DNA from: an uncultured Bacteroides sp. | Lineage (GTDB): Bacteria; Bacteroidota; Bacteroidia; Cytophagales; Cyclobacteriaceae | Direction: 5' to 3' | DNA length: 64,000 bases | NCBI GenBank assembly: GCA_902168185.1 | Contig: CABHOV010000036.1 | Span: 1-64,000, forward strand | In this document: piece by piece, positions 1 through 8,451 of the stretch | Layout of the letters: every line of letters starts with the position of its first letter | Numbering within the stretch: position 1 is the stretch's first letter | The notes under the pieces: generated by a model | Databases searched by the model: none | What the model was told of the DNA's origin: nothing | Seen by the model: only the letters and a program-made list of their open reading frames with translations | Made by a program: the position numbers and the translations under genes

Positions 1-3000
1 AGAAAGCGGAGCACCTATACAACAAAGTGTTACAGGCAAAGTAACATCTGCTGAAGATGGAAGTCCATTACCAGGTGTAAGCGTGTTGATCAAAGGAACA
101 CAAACCGGCACAGTCACGGATGTGGAGGGTAATTATTCTTTGTCGACAACCGGAAGTGATGCTATACTGGTATTCTCGTTTATAGGGTATCAATCCACGG
201 AAGTGGCAGTAGGAGGAAGAAGTACAGTAGACGTATCGTTGCAAACCGATGTCACGCAACTCACCGAGGTAGTGGTTACATCCTTTGGTATAGAGCAGGA
301 AAAAAGATCAGTTGGTTTTTCTGCACAAGCGGTAAAAGGAGAGAATCTGATTCAAACACGTCAGCCCAATGTCGTCAGCGCCTTGCAAGGCCAGGTATCC
401 GGTGTTCAGATCACCAATGCCGGTGGTGCACCGGGTACGAGTGCCCGCATTGTTATCCGTGGTTTAACTTCGCTGAATACATCCGGAAACAACCAACCGC
501 TTTTTGTTATTGATGGTATACCGATGGATAACAGTACGGATGAGTCTCCGAATACATCACGCGGTTTGAGTAATCGCGCAGCCGATATAAACCCGAATGA
601 TATAGAATCTGTAAATATACTCAAGGGAGCAGCAGCCACTGCGTTGTATGGTGTACGTGCAGCAGCAGGAGCAATTGTGATCACCACGAAAAGAGGCAAG
701 GCCGGTGCTGTGCGTATTGACCTCAATAGTTCTTTCGGTTTTCAAAAGGTTAACCGCTATCCTGATTTTCAAACGGAATATGGTCAAGGCTGGTATGGCG
801 TTGCTGATCGCACCAGCGTTTTCCCTGCATGGGGTGCTCCTTTTCAATCTGCGACATCACAAGATCCAACCTATAAATACTATGATAATTATAGAAATGT
901 AATGGAGACTGGTAAGTCGTTCGATAACTATTTGAGTGTATCGGGTGGAAATGAGTTTGCTACATTTTATACTTCAGTCTCCAATACAAAACAAACTGGT
1001 GTTATACCTTCCAGCTCATGGGACAGAACTTCTGCCAAGCTTTCGGGCACGCTGAATTTTAAAAATAAATTTACCGTTACCGGATCTTTTACATATTCGA
1101 ATTCAGGAGGAGACCGCGTTCCCGGAGATCGCTTTGGAGAAACGTTGATGTACTATCCTACATCCAGCGATGCAACAGACTATATCAACGAAGACGGAAC
1201 GCAGAAATATATAGGACTTTCAGATAACCCTATATATGCTGCCAAATTCTGGACATACGAAGATGATGTGGATAGAACATTGGGTAATCTCTTCTTCTCC
1301 TATAAGCCAGCTTCATGGATCAGTTTAAATTATAGGGTTGGTTCTGATTTCTATTCTGATTTCAGAGAAGAAATACTCCCCGGTCCAAAAAGTATAGAAG
1401 GGGAAACGCCATTGAGTACAACCGGATATATAGAGCATACGCGAATTACAAATCGTATTCTTAATTCAAACTTCTTTGCTGAGATCAACAAGCAAATTAT
1501 ACCGGACCTGAAAGCAACGTTTCGCGTAGGGCAGGAGTTGTTCCAGGAAGACAAGAACAAGTTAATCAACACCGGAAATAATTTTGTTATACCAGAGTAC
1601 TATCAGTTTAATAACGTAACGGAAGTATTGACAGAGCAAGAGATCAGGCAGAGACGCCTCATCGGGATATATGGTGATTTAGTGTTGAACTATAAAGATT
1701 ATCTATACCTGAATGTAACCGGCAGAAACGATTGGACATCAACATTGCCGAAAGGCAACAACTCTTTCTTTTATCCTTCTGTAAACGTAAGCTTTGTATT
1801 TAGTGATGCGCTTCAGCTTCCGGCACTCATAAGTTATGGAAAGGTCAGAGGATCATTTGGTGAAGTTGGAAAGGATACAGATCCATACCTAACATCCACC
1901 ACGTACTCTAAAACTGAAGGGTTCCCGCTAAATGGACAAGTAGGTTTTACACGCAACCAGGTGAAGGGAAGTGAAACGTTAAAGCCTGAACGAACAACGA
2001 ACGTTGAAGTTGGTGCAGAGATGAAGTTCCTGGATAAACGAGTCGGCTTTGAGTTTACGTGGTATAAAGCAAACAGTCGCGACCAGATCTTTAGTGTTCC
2101 TGTATCCAACACTACAGGCTATACGCGCTTTGTTGCCAATGCGGGCGAGATTGAAAACAGAGGTATAGAATTGACATTGACCGGAACACCAGTGCGTACA
2201 TCCGATTTCTCTTGGGATGTTACGCTGAACTTTACGCGCAACCGAAACAAAGTGATCGACCTCGCAGAAGGTTTTGAAGGTGGCTTTACCATTGGAACAC
2301 AATTCGGTTACTCCGGAAGTACAGTGACGATGGCGTTGACGGAAGGTGCTCCGTATGGTAATTTATATGGAACAAGTTTTCAACGTTACTATGGAGCCGA
2401 AGGTACACCTGAAGGACTTGAGTATATCGATCGTGATAAGCCGTTGTTGATCGGAGCCGATGGATTTCCGGTACGCAACACATCGCAGTTAGTAGTGGGC
2501 AATGCACAACCGAAGTGGCTTGCAGGCCTTCGTAATAATTTCAGGTATAAAGGTTTTAACCTCGCTGTTGTACTGGATGTACGGTGGGATATAGATCAGT
2601 ATAATCAATATGGTAACTTTCTCACTGCGTTTGGTAAAGAAGAGTATACTTCCAACCGAAACGATGTTGTTGTGTTCGATGGATATTTAGCAGATGGCAC
2701 GAAGAATACCAAAGCAGTTTGGATGGGGCAAGGTATAGGACCTGATGGCGTTAGCTATGGTGATGGCTTCTACCGGAATACATTACGAAGATTATCAGAG
2801 CCTTTTGTACAAGACGCATCTTTTGTAAAACTTCGCAGTGCGAGTTTGTCCTATAGCCTGCCTGCTAAAATTTTAACGAAGTCACCATTTCAGGCTGTCA
2901 TCTTTTCAGCCAGTGTAAACAATATAATTCTTTGGACACCATGGAGCGGATACGATCCTGAATCCTTTAGTGGAGGTGCTGGTACAAATGTTACTGGTTT

Positions 3001-3061
3001 TTCAGGACTTGATTATCCGGGTGTCGCTACGACCGTGTTCTCTTTGAATCTTACACTTTAA
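1..3061 (+). CDS. SusC/RagA-family TonB-dependent outer-membrane receptor (5' end missing)
   Basis: This is the outer-membrane pore of a SusCD-type importer, which takes up glycans or peptides with energy from TonB. The frame is open from base 2, so the true start and signal peptide lie left of the window; the GTG at 83 is internal. The visible protein begins in a carboxypeptidase-regulatory-like fold (TGKVTSAEDGSPLPGVSV, then VLIKGTQTGTVTDVEGNYSL). The plug follows, with LQGQVSGVQI, IRGLTSL and FVIDGIPMDN, and then a long barrel rich in aromatic beta strands ending in FSLNLTL at the TAA. About 1,020 residues are visible, as expected for SusC. The SusD partner starts 5 bp downstream, so the two are co-transcribed. 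The substrate cannot be read from the sequence. Confidence 0.95.
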   Translation, partial: ESGAPIQQSVTGKVTSAEDGSPLPGVSVLIKGTQTGTVTDVEGNYSLSTTGSDAILVFSFIGYQSTEVAVGGRSTVDVSLQTDVTQLTEVVVTSFGIEQEKRSVGFSAQAVKGENLIQTRQPNVVSALQGQVSGVQITNAGGAPGTSARIVIRGLTSLNTSGNNQPLFVIDGIPMDNSTDESPNTSRGLSNRAADINPNDIESVNILKGAAATALYGVRAAAGAIVITTKRGKAGAVRIDLNSSFGFQKVNRYPDFQTEYGQGWYGVADRTSVFPAWGAPFQSATSQDPTYKYYDNYRNVMETGKSFDNYLSVSGGNEFATFYTSVSNTKQTGVIPSSSWDRTSAKLSGTLNFKNKFTVTGSFTYSNSGGDRVPGDRFGETLMYYPTSSDATDYINEDGTQKYIGLSDNPIYAAKFWTYEDDVDRTLGNLFFSYKPASWISLNYRVGSDFYSDFREEILPGPKSIEGETPLSTTGYIEHTRITNRILNSNFFAEINKQIIPDLKATFRVGQELFQEDKNKLINTGNNFVIPEYYQFNNVTEVLTEQEIRQRRLIGIYGDLVLNYKDYLYLNVTGRNDWTSTLPKGNNSFFYPSVNVSFVFSDALQLPALISYGKVRGSFGEVGKDTDPYLTSTTYSKTEGFPLNGQVGFTRNQVKGSETLKPERTTNVEVGAEMKFLDKRVGFEFTWYKANSRDQIFSVPVSNTTGYTRFVANAGEIENRGIELTLTGTPVRTSDFSWDVTLNFTRNRNKVIDLAEGFEGGFTIGTQFGYSGSTVTMALTEGAPYGNLYGTSFQRYYGAEGTPEGLEYIDRDKPLLIGADGFPVRNTSQLVVGNAQPKWLAGLRNNFRYKGFNLAVVLDVRWDIDQYNQYGNFLTAFGKEEYTSNRNDVVVFDGYLADGTKNTKAVWMGQGIGPDGVSYGDGFYRNTLRRLSEPFVQDASFVKLRSASLSYSLPAKILTKSPFQAVIFSASVNNIILWTPWSGYDPESFSGGAGTNVTGFSGLDYPGVATTVFSLNLTL

Positions 3062-3065
3062 TGCG

Positions 3066-4508
3066 ATGGGTATGAGAAAATTAACAAAGTATATATTCAT
3101 AATTCTTTCAACGATTGGTATAGCAGGGTGTTCCGATTACCTGGATGTCAATGATAATCCCAACGAACCCACCACTGTACCGCTGAGTTCTCTGATGGCG
3201 ACCGCTTCTTTTGCTACCGGCGAAAATATACAGGCTATAGGAGGGATAACCTCGTATTATGTACAGTACCTGGCCTCACCGAATCCTTCCGGATCAACGG
3301 ATATACAGGAGCCTGTTGCTTACGACAATGCCTGGTTCTTATTATACCACACACTGGGCGACATTGCGGATATGGAAAAGCAGGCGATAGAATCCGGAGC
3401 ATCACATTATACCGGGGCAGCGAAATTATTGAAAGCTATACACCTTCAATTGATCGTGGATGCCTGGGGAGATGTTCCCTATACCGAAGCGCTTTTTGCT
3501 GAAACCGTTACACCCGCGTATGATGAAGACAGTGATCTATACCCTGTAATTCTTGCGTTGATCTCGGATGGTATAGCTGAATTAAGTAAAGCAGAGTCAA
3601 CGTATGCGCTGGGCGCACAGGATTTTATATATGGAGACAGACCTGATGAAGCAGCACAGGTTTCGGCATGGATAAAGATGGGATATGCGCTGAAGGCGCG
3701 CACCTTGCTGCACATGAGCAAAACACCGGGGTATGATCCGGAAGAAGTATTGGCTGCTGTAGACAATGCCTTTACAAGCAATGCTGACAATGCAGATATA
3801 GTATATTTTGATACTGAGTTTAATCCCTGGGCTTCTGTAGCCCGTAATCAGGAGTCTCTCATTCTGGATGGATGGATTTCAGAACAACTTGTGCAAGCCA
3901 TGGATGGCACCAGCTATGGTGTGACAGATCCACGCATGCCTTTTATGTTTGGAGATACCGATGAAGGTACATTTGTAGGCGTACCCAACGGAGCGGGCAG
4001 AGGCGGAGCTGATGTGAGTGGCGAACGTTCTGTATTGGAGCGGGGAACATATTACGCCAGTGATACATCTCCGATGCTGATCATTACCTATGCTGAGTTG
4101 AAATTTATAGAAGCGGAAGCTGCGTTGGCTGCCGACAACAAGCCGCGTGCCTACCAGGCGTACCTGGAAGGTATAGAAGCACACATGGACATGGTAGGCG
4201 TTCCTGACGAAGACCGCGATGAGTATATAAATGATGAGTCTGTTAGTGTTGGCAGCGACAATATATCCATCGAGTTGATTATGAAGGAAAAATATATAGC
4301 GATGTTCCTGCACCCTGAAGCGTGGACCGATGCGAGAAGGTATAACTTTCAATATAAGGATATGACCATTCCTGCAAATCTCAATCCTGATCTGAATGGC
4401 AATTTTGCAAGGCGCTTAGTATATCCCGATTCTGAAACAGGACGAAACGTTGCCAATGTTCCTCCGGTTACGCAGTTAGACAGGATGTGGTGGGATGTTC
4501 AAAATTAA
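3066..4508 (+). CDS. SusD/RagB-family surface lipoprotein (SusD-like_2 type)
   Basis: This is the substrate-binding lid that sits on the SusC barrel at the cell surface. The N-terminus is a lipoprotein signal with lipobox IAGC near residue 21, followed by SDYLDVNDNPNEPT, which is typical of the SusD-like_2 branch. The body is helical with TPR-like character. Conserved parts include HLQLIVDAWGDVPYTEAL and TYAELKFIEAEAAL, and the C-terminal half has EAWTDARRYNF. The length of 480 aa is normal. An ATG at 3072 is an equally good start. The gene lies 5 bp after the SusC stop and 12 bp before a third lipoprotein, giving a three-gene operon closed by the terminator at 4974. Confidence 0.93.
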   Translation: MGMRKLTKYIFIILSTIGIAGCSDYLDVNDNPNEPTTVPLSSLMATASFATGENIQAIGGITSYYVQYLASPNPSGSTDIQEPVAYDNAWFLLYHTLGDIADMEKQAIESGASHYTGAAKLLKAIHLQLIVDAWGDVPYTEALFAETVTPAYDEDSDLYPVILALISDGIAELSKAESTYALGAQDFIYGDRPDEAAQVSAWIKMGYALKARTLLHMSKTPGYDPEEVLAAVDNAFTSNADNADIVYFDTEFNPWASVARNQESLILDGWISEQLVQAMDGTSYGVTDPRMPFMFGDTDEGTFVGVPNGAGRGGADVSGERSVLERGTYYASDTSPMLIITYAELKFIEAEAALAADNKPRAYQAYLEGIEAHMDMVGVPDEDRDEYINDESVSVGSDNISIELIMKEKYIAMFLHPEAWTDARRYNFQYKDMTIPANLNPDLNGNFARRLVYPDSETGRNVANVPPVTQLDRMWWDVQN

Positions 4509-4520
4509 AAGCATTGCAGT

Positions 4521-4943
4521 ATGAAAATATATAGTTTAAAAAATCTAAGCATCTTGATGTTGCTGGTTTCACTCATGTCATGCGATGATAATGAGATTGT
4601 CCCCGATTATGAAATGAAAGGAACGTCTACTTCTACCGTTGCCAGTATAACGGTGTCCAATACTAAACCGGTCGTAACAGAGACGATAACGACAACGGTT
4701 TCATTTGTAAATCCTTCCGATGATCCGGTTAAATCCGTAGTGCTGAAAGCCAAGGTGGGTTCTGAAGCGTATATAGATGTACAATCTTTCGATGAGAGTA
4801 GCGCAGCAAAAGAAAAGAAGATTACGCACGAAGTTCAATATAGCGTATCGGCAGCAGCCGGCACAGCTATAGTATTCGACATGGTGATTACTTCACAAAA
4901 AGAGTTTCCTCAGGTAATACGAACTACTGTCACTGTAAAATAG
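4521..4943 (+). CDS. small SusCD-associated lipoprotein, function unknown
   Basis: A 140-aa protein with a lipoprotein signal peptide and lipobox LMSC near residue 21, followed by an Asp-rich tether (DDNEIVPDYE). The rest looks like a single all-beta domain: alternating Thr/Val strands such as ITTTVSFVNPSDDPVKSVVL and a final VIRTTVTVK. That pattern resembles an Ig-like fold. I do not recognise a named family. It is the third gene of the SusCD operon, 12 bp after susD. Small extra lipoproteins in this position often act as surface-exposed accessory binding proteins, but the role here is an inference. Confidence 0.8.
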   Translation: MKIYSLKNLSILMLLVSLMSCDDNEIVPDYEMKGTSTSTVASITVSNTKPVVTETITTTVSFVNPSDDPVKSVVLKAKVGSEAYIDVQSFDESSAAKEKKITHEVQYSVSAAAGTAIVFDMVITSQKEFPQVIRTTVTVK

Positions 4944-4973
4944 CCGTAGGATTAATTTGGTTTTGGTAAGGCT

Positions 4974-5009
4974 GGCCTGGTGAGAATTTCTTGCCAGGCC
5001 TTTTTGTTT
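4974..5009 (+). terminator. Rho-independent terminator of the SusCD operon
   Basis: A perfect 7-bp stem (GGCCTGG at 4974-4980 with CCAGGCC at 4994-5000) and a 13-nt loop, followed directly by TTTTTGTTT. It lies 30 bp after the stop of the third operon gene. Confidence 0.9.
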
Positions 5010-5039
5010 ATCTTCAGTTATTAGTACGCGCGGGTATAA

Positions 5040-5145
5040 ATTTTTCAGGATAAACTAATTCCTGAAAAATATGTTACTAATGAGAATATATCCTGTAAAA
5101 TTATGGCAGGATATATTTTTACACATCGGGTAGCAGGGAGCTACC
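5040..5145. promoter_or_regulatory. three successive inverted repeats in the msrB leader
   Basis: Dyad 1 has perfect 11-bp arms (ATTTTTCAGGA 5040-5050, TCCTGAAAAAT 5060-5070; 9-nt loop). Dyad 2 also has perfect 11-bp arms (AATATATCCTG 5085-5095, CAGGATATATT 5107-5117; 11-nt loop) and is followed by TTT. Dyad 3 has 6-bp arms (GGTAGC 5129-5134, GCTACC 5140-5145; 5-nt loop). Dyads 1 and 2 share a CAGGATA core. Weak -7-like elements overlap the right arm of dyad 2 (TATATTTT 5112-5119). The set could be operators or a structured leader for msrB; dyad 2 could also act as a backup terminator. Confidence 0.5.
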
Positions 5146-5169
5146 ACTATCCGCATAAATCTATACAGT

Positions 5170-5613
5170 ATGAATTGGTCTGACGTTTTAAATTATGCCA
5201 CGAAAGGCAACCTTACTCCCGACAGACGGGTAGAGAAAACCAATGAAGAATGGAAGAAGGAGTTAACACCCGAAGAATTCAGGATCACCCGACAAAAGGG
5301 TACCGAGTTTGCATTTTCCGGGGAATATTGTGAGGCACACGACCCGGGACTATATGCTTGCCGGTGCTGTGGCACTCCTTTGTTCGATTCACGCCAGAAA
5401 TTTGAGTCGGGTACAGGCTGGCCAAGTTTCACAGAATCTGTGAAAGACAATGTGATCAAGTATGAAAGTGATCGCAGCCATGGCATGCATCGTGTTGAAG
5501 TAATGTGCAATGTATGTGATGGACACCTGGGTCACGTATTCCCGGATGGACCTCCGCCTAGCGGACTGCGTTTTTGTATAAACTCTGCTTCTATAAAACT
5601 GGTAGAAGGGTAA
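5170..5613 (+). CDS. msrB: peptide-methionine (R)-S-oxide reductase MsrB
   Basis: Reduces the R-epimer of methionine sulfoxide in proteins, using thioredoxin, as part of oxidative-damage repair. There is no signal peptide, so it should be cytosolic. The 147-aa protein is a complete single SelR domain. The structural zinc site is present as Cys64/Cys67 (CRCC) and Cys113/Cys116 (CNVC). The family signatures GTGWPSF and GHLGHVF are present, and the catalytic Cys is Cys136 in GLRFCINSAS. It is a stand-alone MsrB with no fused MsrA. Three dyads occupy the 130 bp upstream and a terminator follows at 5637, so it is probably monocistronic. Confidence 0.96.
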   Translation: MNWSDVLNYATKGNLTPDRRVEKTNEEWKKELTPEEFRITRQKGTEFAFSGEYCEAHDPGLYACRCCGTPLFDSRQKFESGTGWPSFTESVKDNVIKYESDRSHGMHRVEVMCNVCDGHLGHVFPDGPPPSGLRFCINSASIKLVEG

Positions 5614-5636
5614 ACATTCGCTTTTTTGTAATCTCA

Positions 5637-5683
5637 CAAAGGCATCAAAGTATAGATTGTATTTTGATGTCTTTGCTTTTTTT
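5637..5683 (+). terminator. Rho-independent terminator of msrB
   Basis: A 14-bp stem (CAAAGGCATCAAAG 5637-5650 with TTTTGATGTCTTTG 5662-5675) containing 12 Watson-Crick and 2 G-U pairs. It is followed by a C and an unbroken T-run from 5677. Confidence 0.85.
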
Positions 5684-5705
5684 AAACGGTCGCTCCTTTA
5701 ATTTG
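5673..5705 (+). promoter_or_regulatory. possible promoter of the SGNH hydrolase gene
   Basis: TTG at 5673-5675 and TTAATTTG at 5698-5705 match the Bacteroidota -33/-7 pattern (7 of 8 for TAnnTTTG) with 22 bp between them. The -33 element overlaps the msrB terminator. The predicted transcript would start about 30 bp before the ATG at 5742. Confidence 0.3.
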
Positions 5706-5741
5706 TATTCATGTATATTTAGGTCTATAACACCCACGAAC

Positions 5742-6419
5742 ATGAAACAGACTACAACCTTTATGATCATGCTGGCATTTTTTACGTTGACTTCGTTTAT
5801 GCCTGTTCAAAAAAAGAAAGTTATATTTTTTGGTGATTCCATTACAGAAGCTGGTGTAAAACCTGGCGGCTATATCACACGCATCAGCGAGCTGGCTGCT
5901 AAAGATGGCACTGCTGCACAATATGATTTTATAGGTGCTGGTATTGGTGGTAACAAAGTATATGATTTGTATTTGCGTTTAGAGGACGATGTGTTGAGTA
6001 AAAAGCCTGATGTAGTAATACTATATATAGGCGTAAACGATGTATGGCATAAGCGCACGTATGGTACTGGCACAGACGCCAACAAGTTTGAAGGCTTCTA
6101 TAATGCATTGATCAAAAAGATCCAGGCGCAGGGTGCAAAAGTTATCATCTGCACACCGGCTGTAATAGGAGAACGAACAGATTCGAGTAACGAGCTCGAT
6201 GGCGACCTGAATCTATATAGCAATATCATTCGTGGCATTGCTAAAAAGAATGCGCTTCCATTGGTAGACCTGCGTACTGCGTTTTTGGATTATAACAAGC
6301 AGTACAATACCGAGAATAAGGAATCCGGTATACTTACTTCCGATCGCGTTCATCTCAATGAGAAGGGGAATCAATTTGTTGCCGAACAGATGTGGAAAGC
6401 CATTACTGCTATCCGATAG
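5742..6419 (+). CDS. secreted SGNH/GDSL-family hydrolase
   Basis: An exported esterase or lipase of the SGNH fold. Block I is FFGDSITEAGVKPGGY, with the nucleophile Ser in GDSI. The block II Gly falls in the GAGIGGNKVYDL region. Block III is ILYIGVNDVWH with the conserved Asn, and block V is DRVHLNEKGN with the Asp/His pair. An upstream in-frame TTG at 5574 would overlap msrB. The ATG at 5742 is preferred because it gives an immediate signal peptide (MKQTTTFMIMLAFFTLTSFM) and a mature protein that starts just before the first strand. The product is about 225 aa, usual for the family. The substrate is unknown; acyl or acetyl esters on glycans are plausible. Confidence 0.9.
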   Translation: MKQTTTFMIMLAFFTLTSFMPVQKKKVIFFGDSITEAGVKPGGYITRISELAAKDGTAAQYDFIGAGIGGNKVYDLYLRLEDDVLSKKPDVVILYIGVNDVWHKRTYGTGTDANKFEGFYNALIKKIQAQGAKVIICTPAVIGERTDSSNELDGDLNLYSNIIRGIAKKNALPLVDLRTAFLDYNKQYNTENKESGILTSDRVHLNEKGNQFVAEQMWKAITAIR

Positions 6420-6450
6420 TAAACCCTGGTTATAATAATTTGTATTCATT

Positions 6451-6498
6451 AAAATTACTGTAGACTGCGATAGCGTTATCTGATTCTACGGTAATTTT
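6451..6498. terminator. bidirectional terminator between convergent genes
   Basis: A 14-bp near-perfect stem (AAAATTACTGTAGA 6451-6464 with TCTACGGTAATTTT 6485-6498, one G-U pair). It has T-runs after it on the plus strand and A-runs before it, so it can end both the SGNH gene and the convergent gene at 6581. Confidence 0.8.
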
Positions 6499-6580
6499 TT
6501 TAGTATACATAAAAAAACTAAGTCTTTTGAGTTTTGTGTAATTGAGTTTTCTTTAAGCACACACGCTCTTCGTTTATAAT

Positions 6581-7033
6581 TTAAAACATCGGGTGTGCAT
6601 TCGCAGCGGTTGCTGGTACATCCTGCATAACGTCCCAATGCTCTACAATTTTACCATTTTTCAGACGGAAGATATCAACCAGTGCCATATCCTTTCCCTC
6701 GGAGTTTTTTGATTTAATGTGGAGGAAAACAAGGTCTCCATCAGCCGCAACATGCTGAAAGTCCACTTTCGTTTTTGGAGTATTGCTCAGCCATTTTCCG
6801 GCGGCGTCTTTTATAGCCTGGCGCCCGTCAGCAACATAAGGGTTATGCTGAATATAGTCCTCCACTATATATTTATCGATCACTGATAAGTCTTTGTCTC
6901 CAAACAGTTTCTGATAGAACTCAGTAACAATTTTTTTGTTTTCATTCTCTTCTGCAACATTTCGTTTTTGAGCGAACGAATGTGAACTGCTCGACATAAA
7001 GAGTAAGACTGCAATGATAAATAACTTATTCAT
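6581..7033 (-). CDS. secreted SnoaL/NTF2-like domain protein
   Basis: A 150-aa protein with a clear Sec signal peptide (MNKLFIIAVLLFMSSSSHSFA, cleavage near residue 21) and one SnoaL-type alpha+beta cone domain. Features include the helix NKKIVTEFYQKLFGDKDLSV, then DKYIVEDYIQHNP, and the strand pair VDIFRLKNGKIVEHWDVMQDV, which is the family hallmark. Members bind small hydrophobic ligands or catalyse their isomerisation; exported copies are common in Bacteroidota, mostly without assigned roles. It converges on the SGNH gene and is divergent from the YHS gene. No clear -7 element was found upstream. Confidence 0.85.
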   Translation of the reverse strand: MNKLFIIAVLLFMSSSSHSFAQKRNVAEENENKKIVTEFYQKLFGDKDLSVIDKYIVEDYIQHNPYVADGRQAIKDAAGKWLSNTPKTKVDFQHVAADGDLVFLHIKSKNSEGKDMALVDIFRLKNGKIVEHWDVMQDVPATAANAHPMF

Positions 7034-7377
7034 GTTTGTATGATTAAGTTGAAAATTGATTAAATATTGAATGAGTACTCGCCGAACATCGGGTACTGGT
7101 TTAAGTTCTTTTCAGCCAGCCTGAAGATATGTTATTTTTTGATGGAGCAACGGGTATATATGTGAGGTGTTAAATTCATATAATATATACTTTTTTCATA
7201 GATATAAGTATCTCGAAGGTTGAAATAGATGACTATAAAAGGTTACAAAACGATTTTATAAAAGATTTCACACTGGCGATCTCTATTTTTGAAAATGCAT
7301 CTGAGAATATATGTCGAATGACGGTTGGCCGACATTTCAGGTCACCTGTAATTAGGATCTTTCTTTCCTAAACGATC
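7034..7377. other. 344-bp divergent intergenic region
   Basis: AT-rich spacer between the SnoaL-like gene (minus) and the YHS gene (plus). The only confident element is a perfect -7 box at 7284-7291 for the YHS gene. I saw no ORF or RNA gene. Confidence 0.6.
7284..7291 (+). promoter_or_regulatory. -7 promoter element of the YHS gene
   Basis: TATTTTTG is a full match to the Bacteroidota -7 consensus TAnnTTTG. No good -33 TTG lies at the usual distance. The predicted leader is about 80 nt. Confidence 0.45.
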
Positions 7378-7818
7378 ATGAATATGTATATGAAATCAAT
7401 TTTGTTTTCCTTGTTCTTGTTGGTAAGCCAGATGTCGCTGGCGCAGAAAGTATTCACTACCAATGAAGGTGCTATTCACGGATACGACCCCGTAGCCTAC
7501 TTTACAGAAGCAAAGCCGGTGAAAGGAAATGCTAAATATACCTTTCAGTGGAACGATGCTACCTGGTACTTCGCATCACAAAAAAATCTCGATCTGTTCA
7601 AAGCAAAGCCGCAGCAATACGCTCCTCAGTACGGAGGTTATTGTGCTTATGGAACATCGAATGGCTATAAGGCCAACACACAACCCGATGCCTGGACGAT
7701 TGTTGATGGAAAGCTTTACCTCAACTATAACACCGACGTGCAAAAGCAATGGAATCCGGAACGCCAGAAGCTAATACCGAAAGCAGATGAACATTGGAAG
7801 AAGCTTGAAAATCAATAA
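7378..7818 (+). CDS. secreted YHS-domain protein
   Basis: A 146-aa exported protein. A signal peptide (MKSILFSLFLLVSQMSLAQ after a short MNMY lead) precedes a YHS domain: IHGYDPVAYFTEAKPVKG, then FQWNDATWYFASQKNLDLF, and QYGGYCAYGTSNGYK. The YHS fold, named for a Tyr-His-Ser motif, is related to metal-binding TRASH domains and is found in metal-handling proteins; the lone periplasmic copies have no proven function. The C-terminus (WNPERQKLIPKADEHWKKL) is typical of this branch. ATGs at 7378, 7384 and 7390 are all in frame; 7390 gives the cleanest signal peptide. A perfect terminator follows 20 bp after the stop, so it appears monocistronic. Confidence 0.88.
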   Translation: MNMYMKSILFSLFLLVSQMSLAQKVFTTNEGAIHGYDPVAYFTEAKPVKGNAKYTFQWNDATWYFASQKNLDLFKAKPQQYAPQYGGYCAYGTSNGYKANTQPDAWTIVDGKLYLNYNTDVQKQWNPERQKLIPKADEHWKKLENQ

Positions 7819-7837
7819 TTCGAGACAAGTTTTCATT

Positions 7838-7866
7838 TAAAACAAAGACATTTTGTCTTTGTTTTA
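7838..7866. terminator. terminator after the YHS gene
   Basis: Perfect 13-bp inverted repeat (TAAAACAAAGACA 7838-7850 and TGTCTTTGTTTTA 7854-7866) with a 3-nt loop. The 3' arm itself supplies the U-rich tail. Confidence 0.85.
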
Positions 7867-7878
7867 TCATTTTCACTT

Positions 7879-7932
7879 CAAAAATAAGTCAATATGACTT
7901 GATTTTGCCCGAAAAATGGATCGGTACATTTT
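7879..7932 (+). promoter_or_regulatory. hsp20 promoter with overlapping palindromic operator
   Basis: An inverted repeat (CAAAAATAAGTCA 7879-7891, TGACTTGATTTTG 7895-7907; 11 of 13 positions pair, inner six perfect, 3-bp centre) ends exactly on a TTTTG that can serve as the -33 element. A near-consensus -7 box TACATTTT (7 of 8) follows at 7925-7932 after 17 bp. A repressor bound here would cover the -33 region. The site is not the CIRCE element (TTAGCACTC-N9-GAGTGCTAA). Confidence 0.5.
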
Positions 7933-7982
7933 TTACAGATAGGCTCATCAAAGATTTTAAAACAACTAAAAATTAAAATACT

Positions 7983-8423
7983 ATGAGCATCGTACGTTAT
8001 AACTCCGCACTGAATGATTTTGTACCTACATCGTTCAGCAATCTGATCGATCGTTTCTTCAACGAATCAGTTAGTCGTTCGGGTGGTTCTGCCTACAGTT
8101 TTGTACCACGTGTGGACATCGTTGAAGCTGAGAAAGCTTTCGAAATTCATGTGGCTGTTCCAGGAATGAAAAAAGAAGATTTCAAACTGGACTTGAATGA
8201 CAGCTTGTTGACCATCAGTGGTGAGCGCAAGTTCACGAAAGAGAAAAAAGAAAATAACTTCCATTCTATAGAAACACAGTACGGTACTTTCAGCCGTTCG
8301 TTCACGCTGCCTGAAAATGTTGATTCAAGCAACATCACAGCGAAATATGAAAACGGTATACTGGAAATCAATGTACCGAAGGATGAGAAGAAAACTTTAA
8401 AGACAACCATCAAGGTTAATTAA
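7983..8423 (+). CDS. small heat-shock protein, Hsp20/alpha-crystallin family
   Basis: An ATP-independent holdase chaperone that captures unfolding proteins in the cytosol and forms oligomers. The 146-aa protein has a short N-terminal arm (NLIDRFFNESVSRSGG) and a complete alpha-crystallin domain from about residue 40: FVPRVDIVEAEKAFEIHVAV, PGMKKEDFKLDLNDSLLTIS and GERKFTKEKKENN. The family signature AKYENGILEINVPK lies near the end. The C-terminal I-x-I-type anchor is TTIKVN. Its own palindrome-overlapped promoter and a strong terminator indicate a single-gene, tightly controlled heat-shock unit. Confidence 0.96.
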   Translation: MSIVRYNSALNDFVPTSFSNLIDRFFNESVSRSGGSAYSFVPRVDIVEAEKAFEIHVAVPGMKKEDFKLDLNDSLLTISGERKFTKEKKENNFHSIETQYGTFSRSFTLPENVDSSNITAKYENGILEINVPKDEKKTLKTTIKVN

Positions 8424-8451
8424 GATTAGGGTTGAGGTAGATTAGGTGGTT

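Noticed and set aside
5574-5741. Upstream start of the SGNH hydrolase at 5574
   Set aside because: It would overlap msrB and its terminator, and it hides the signal peptide that begins at the ATG at 5742.
7879-7907. CIRCE element before hsp20
   Set aside because: The arms do not match TTAGCACTC/GAGTGCTAA and the spacer is 3 bp, not 9.
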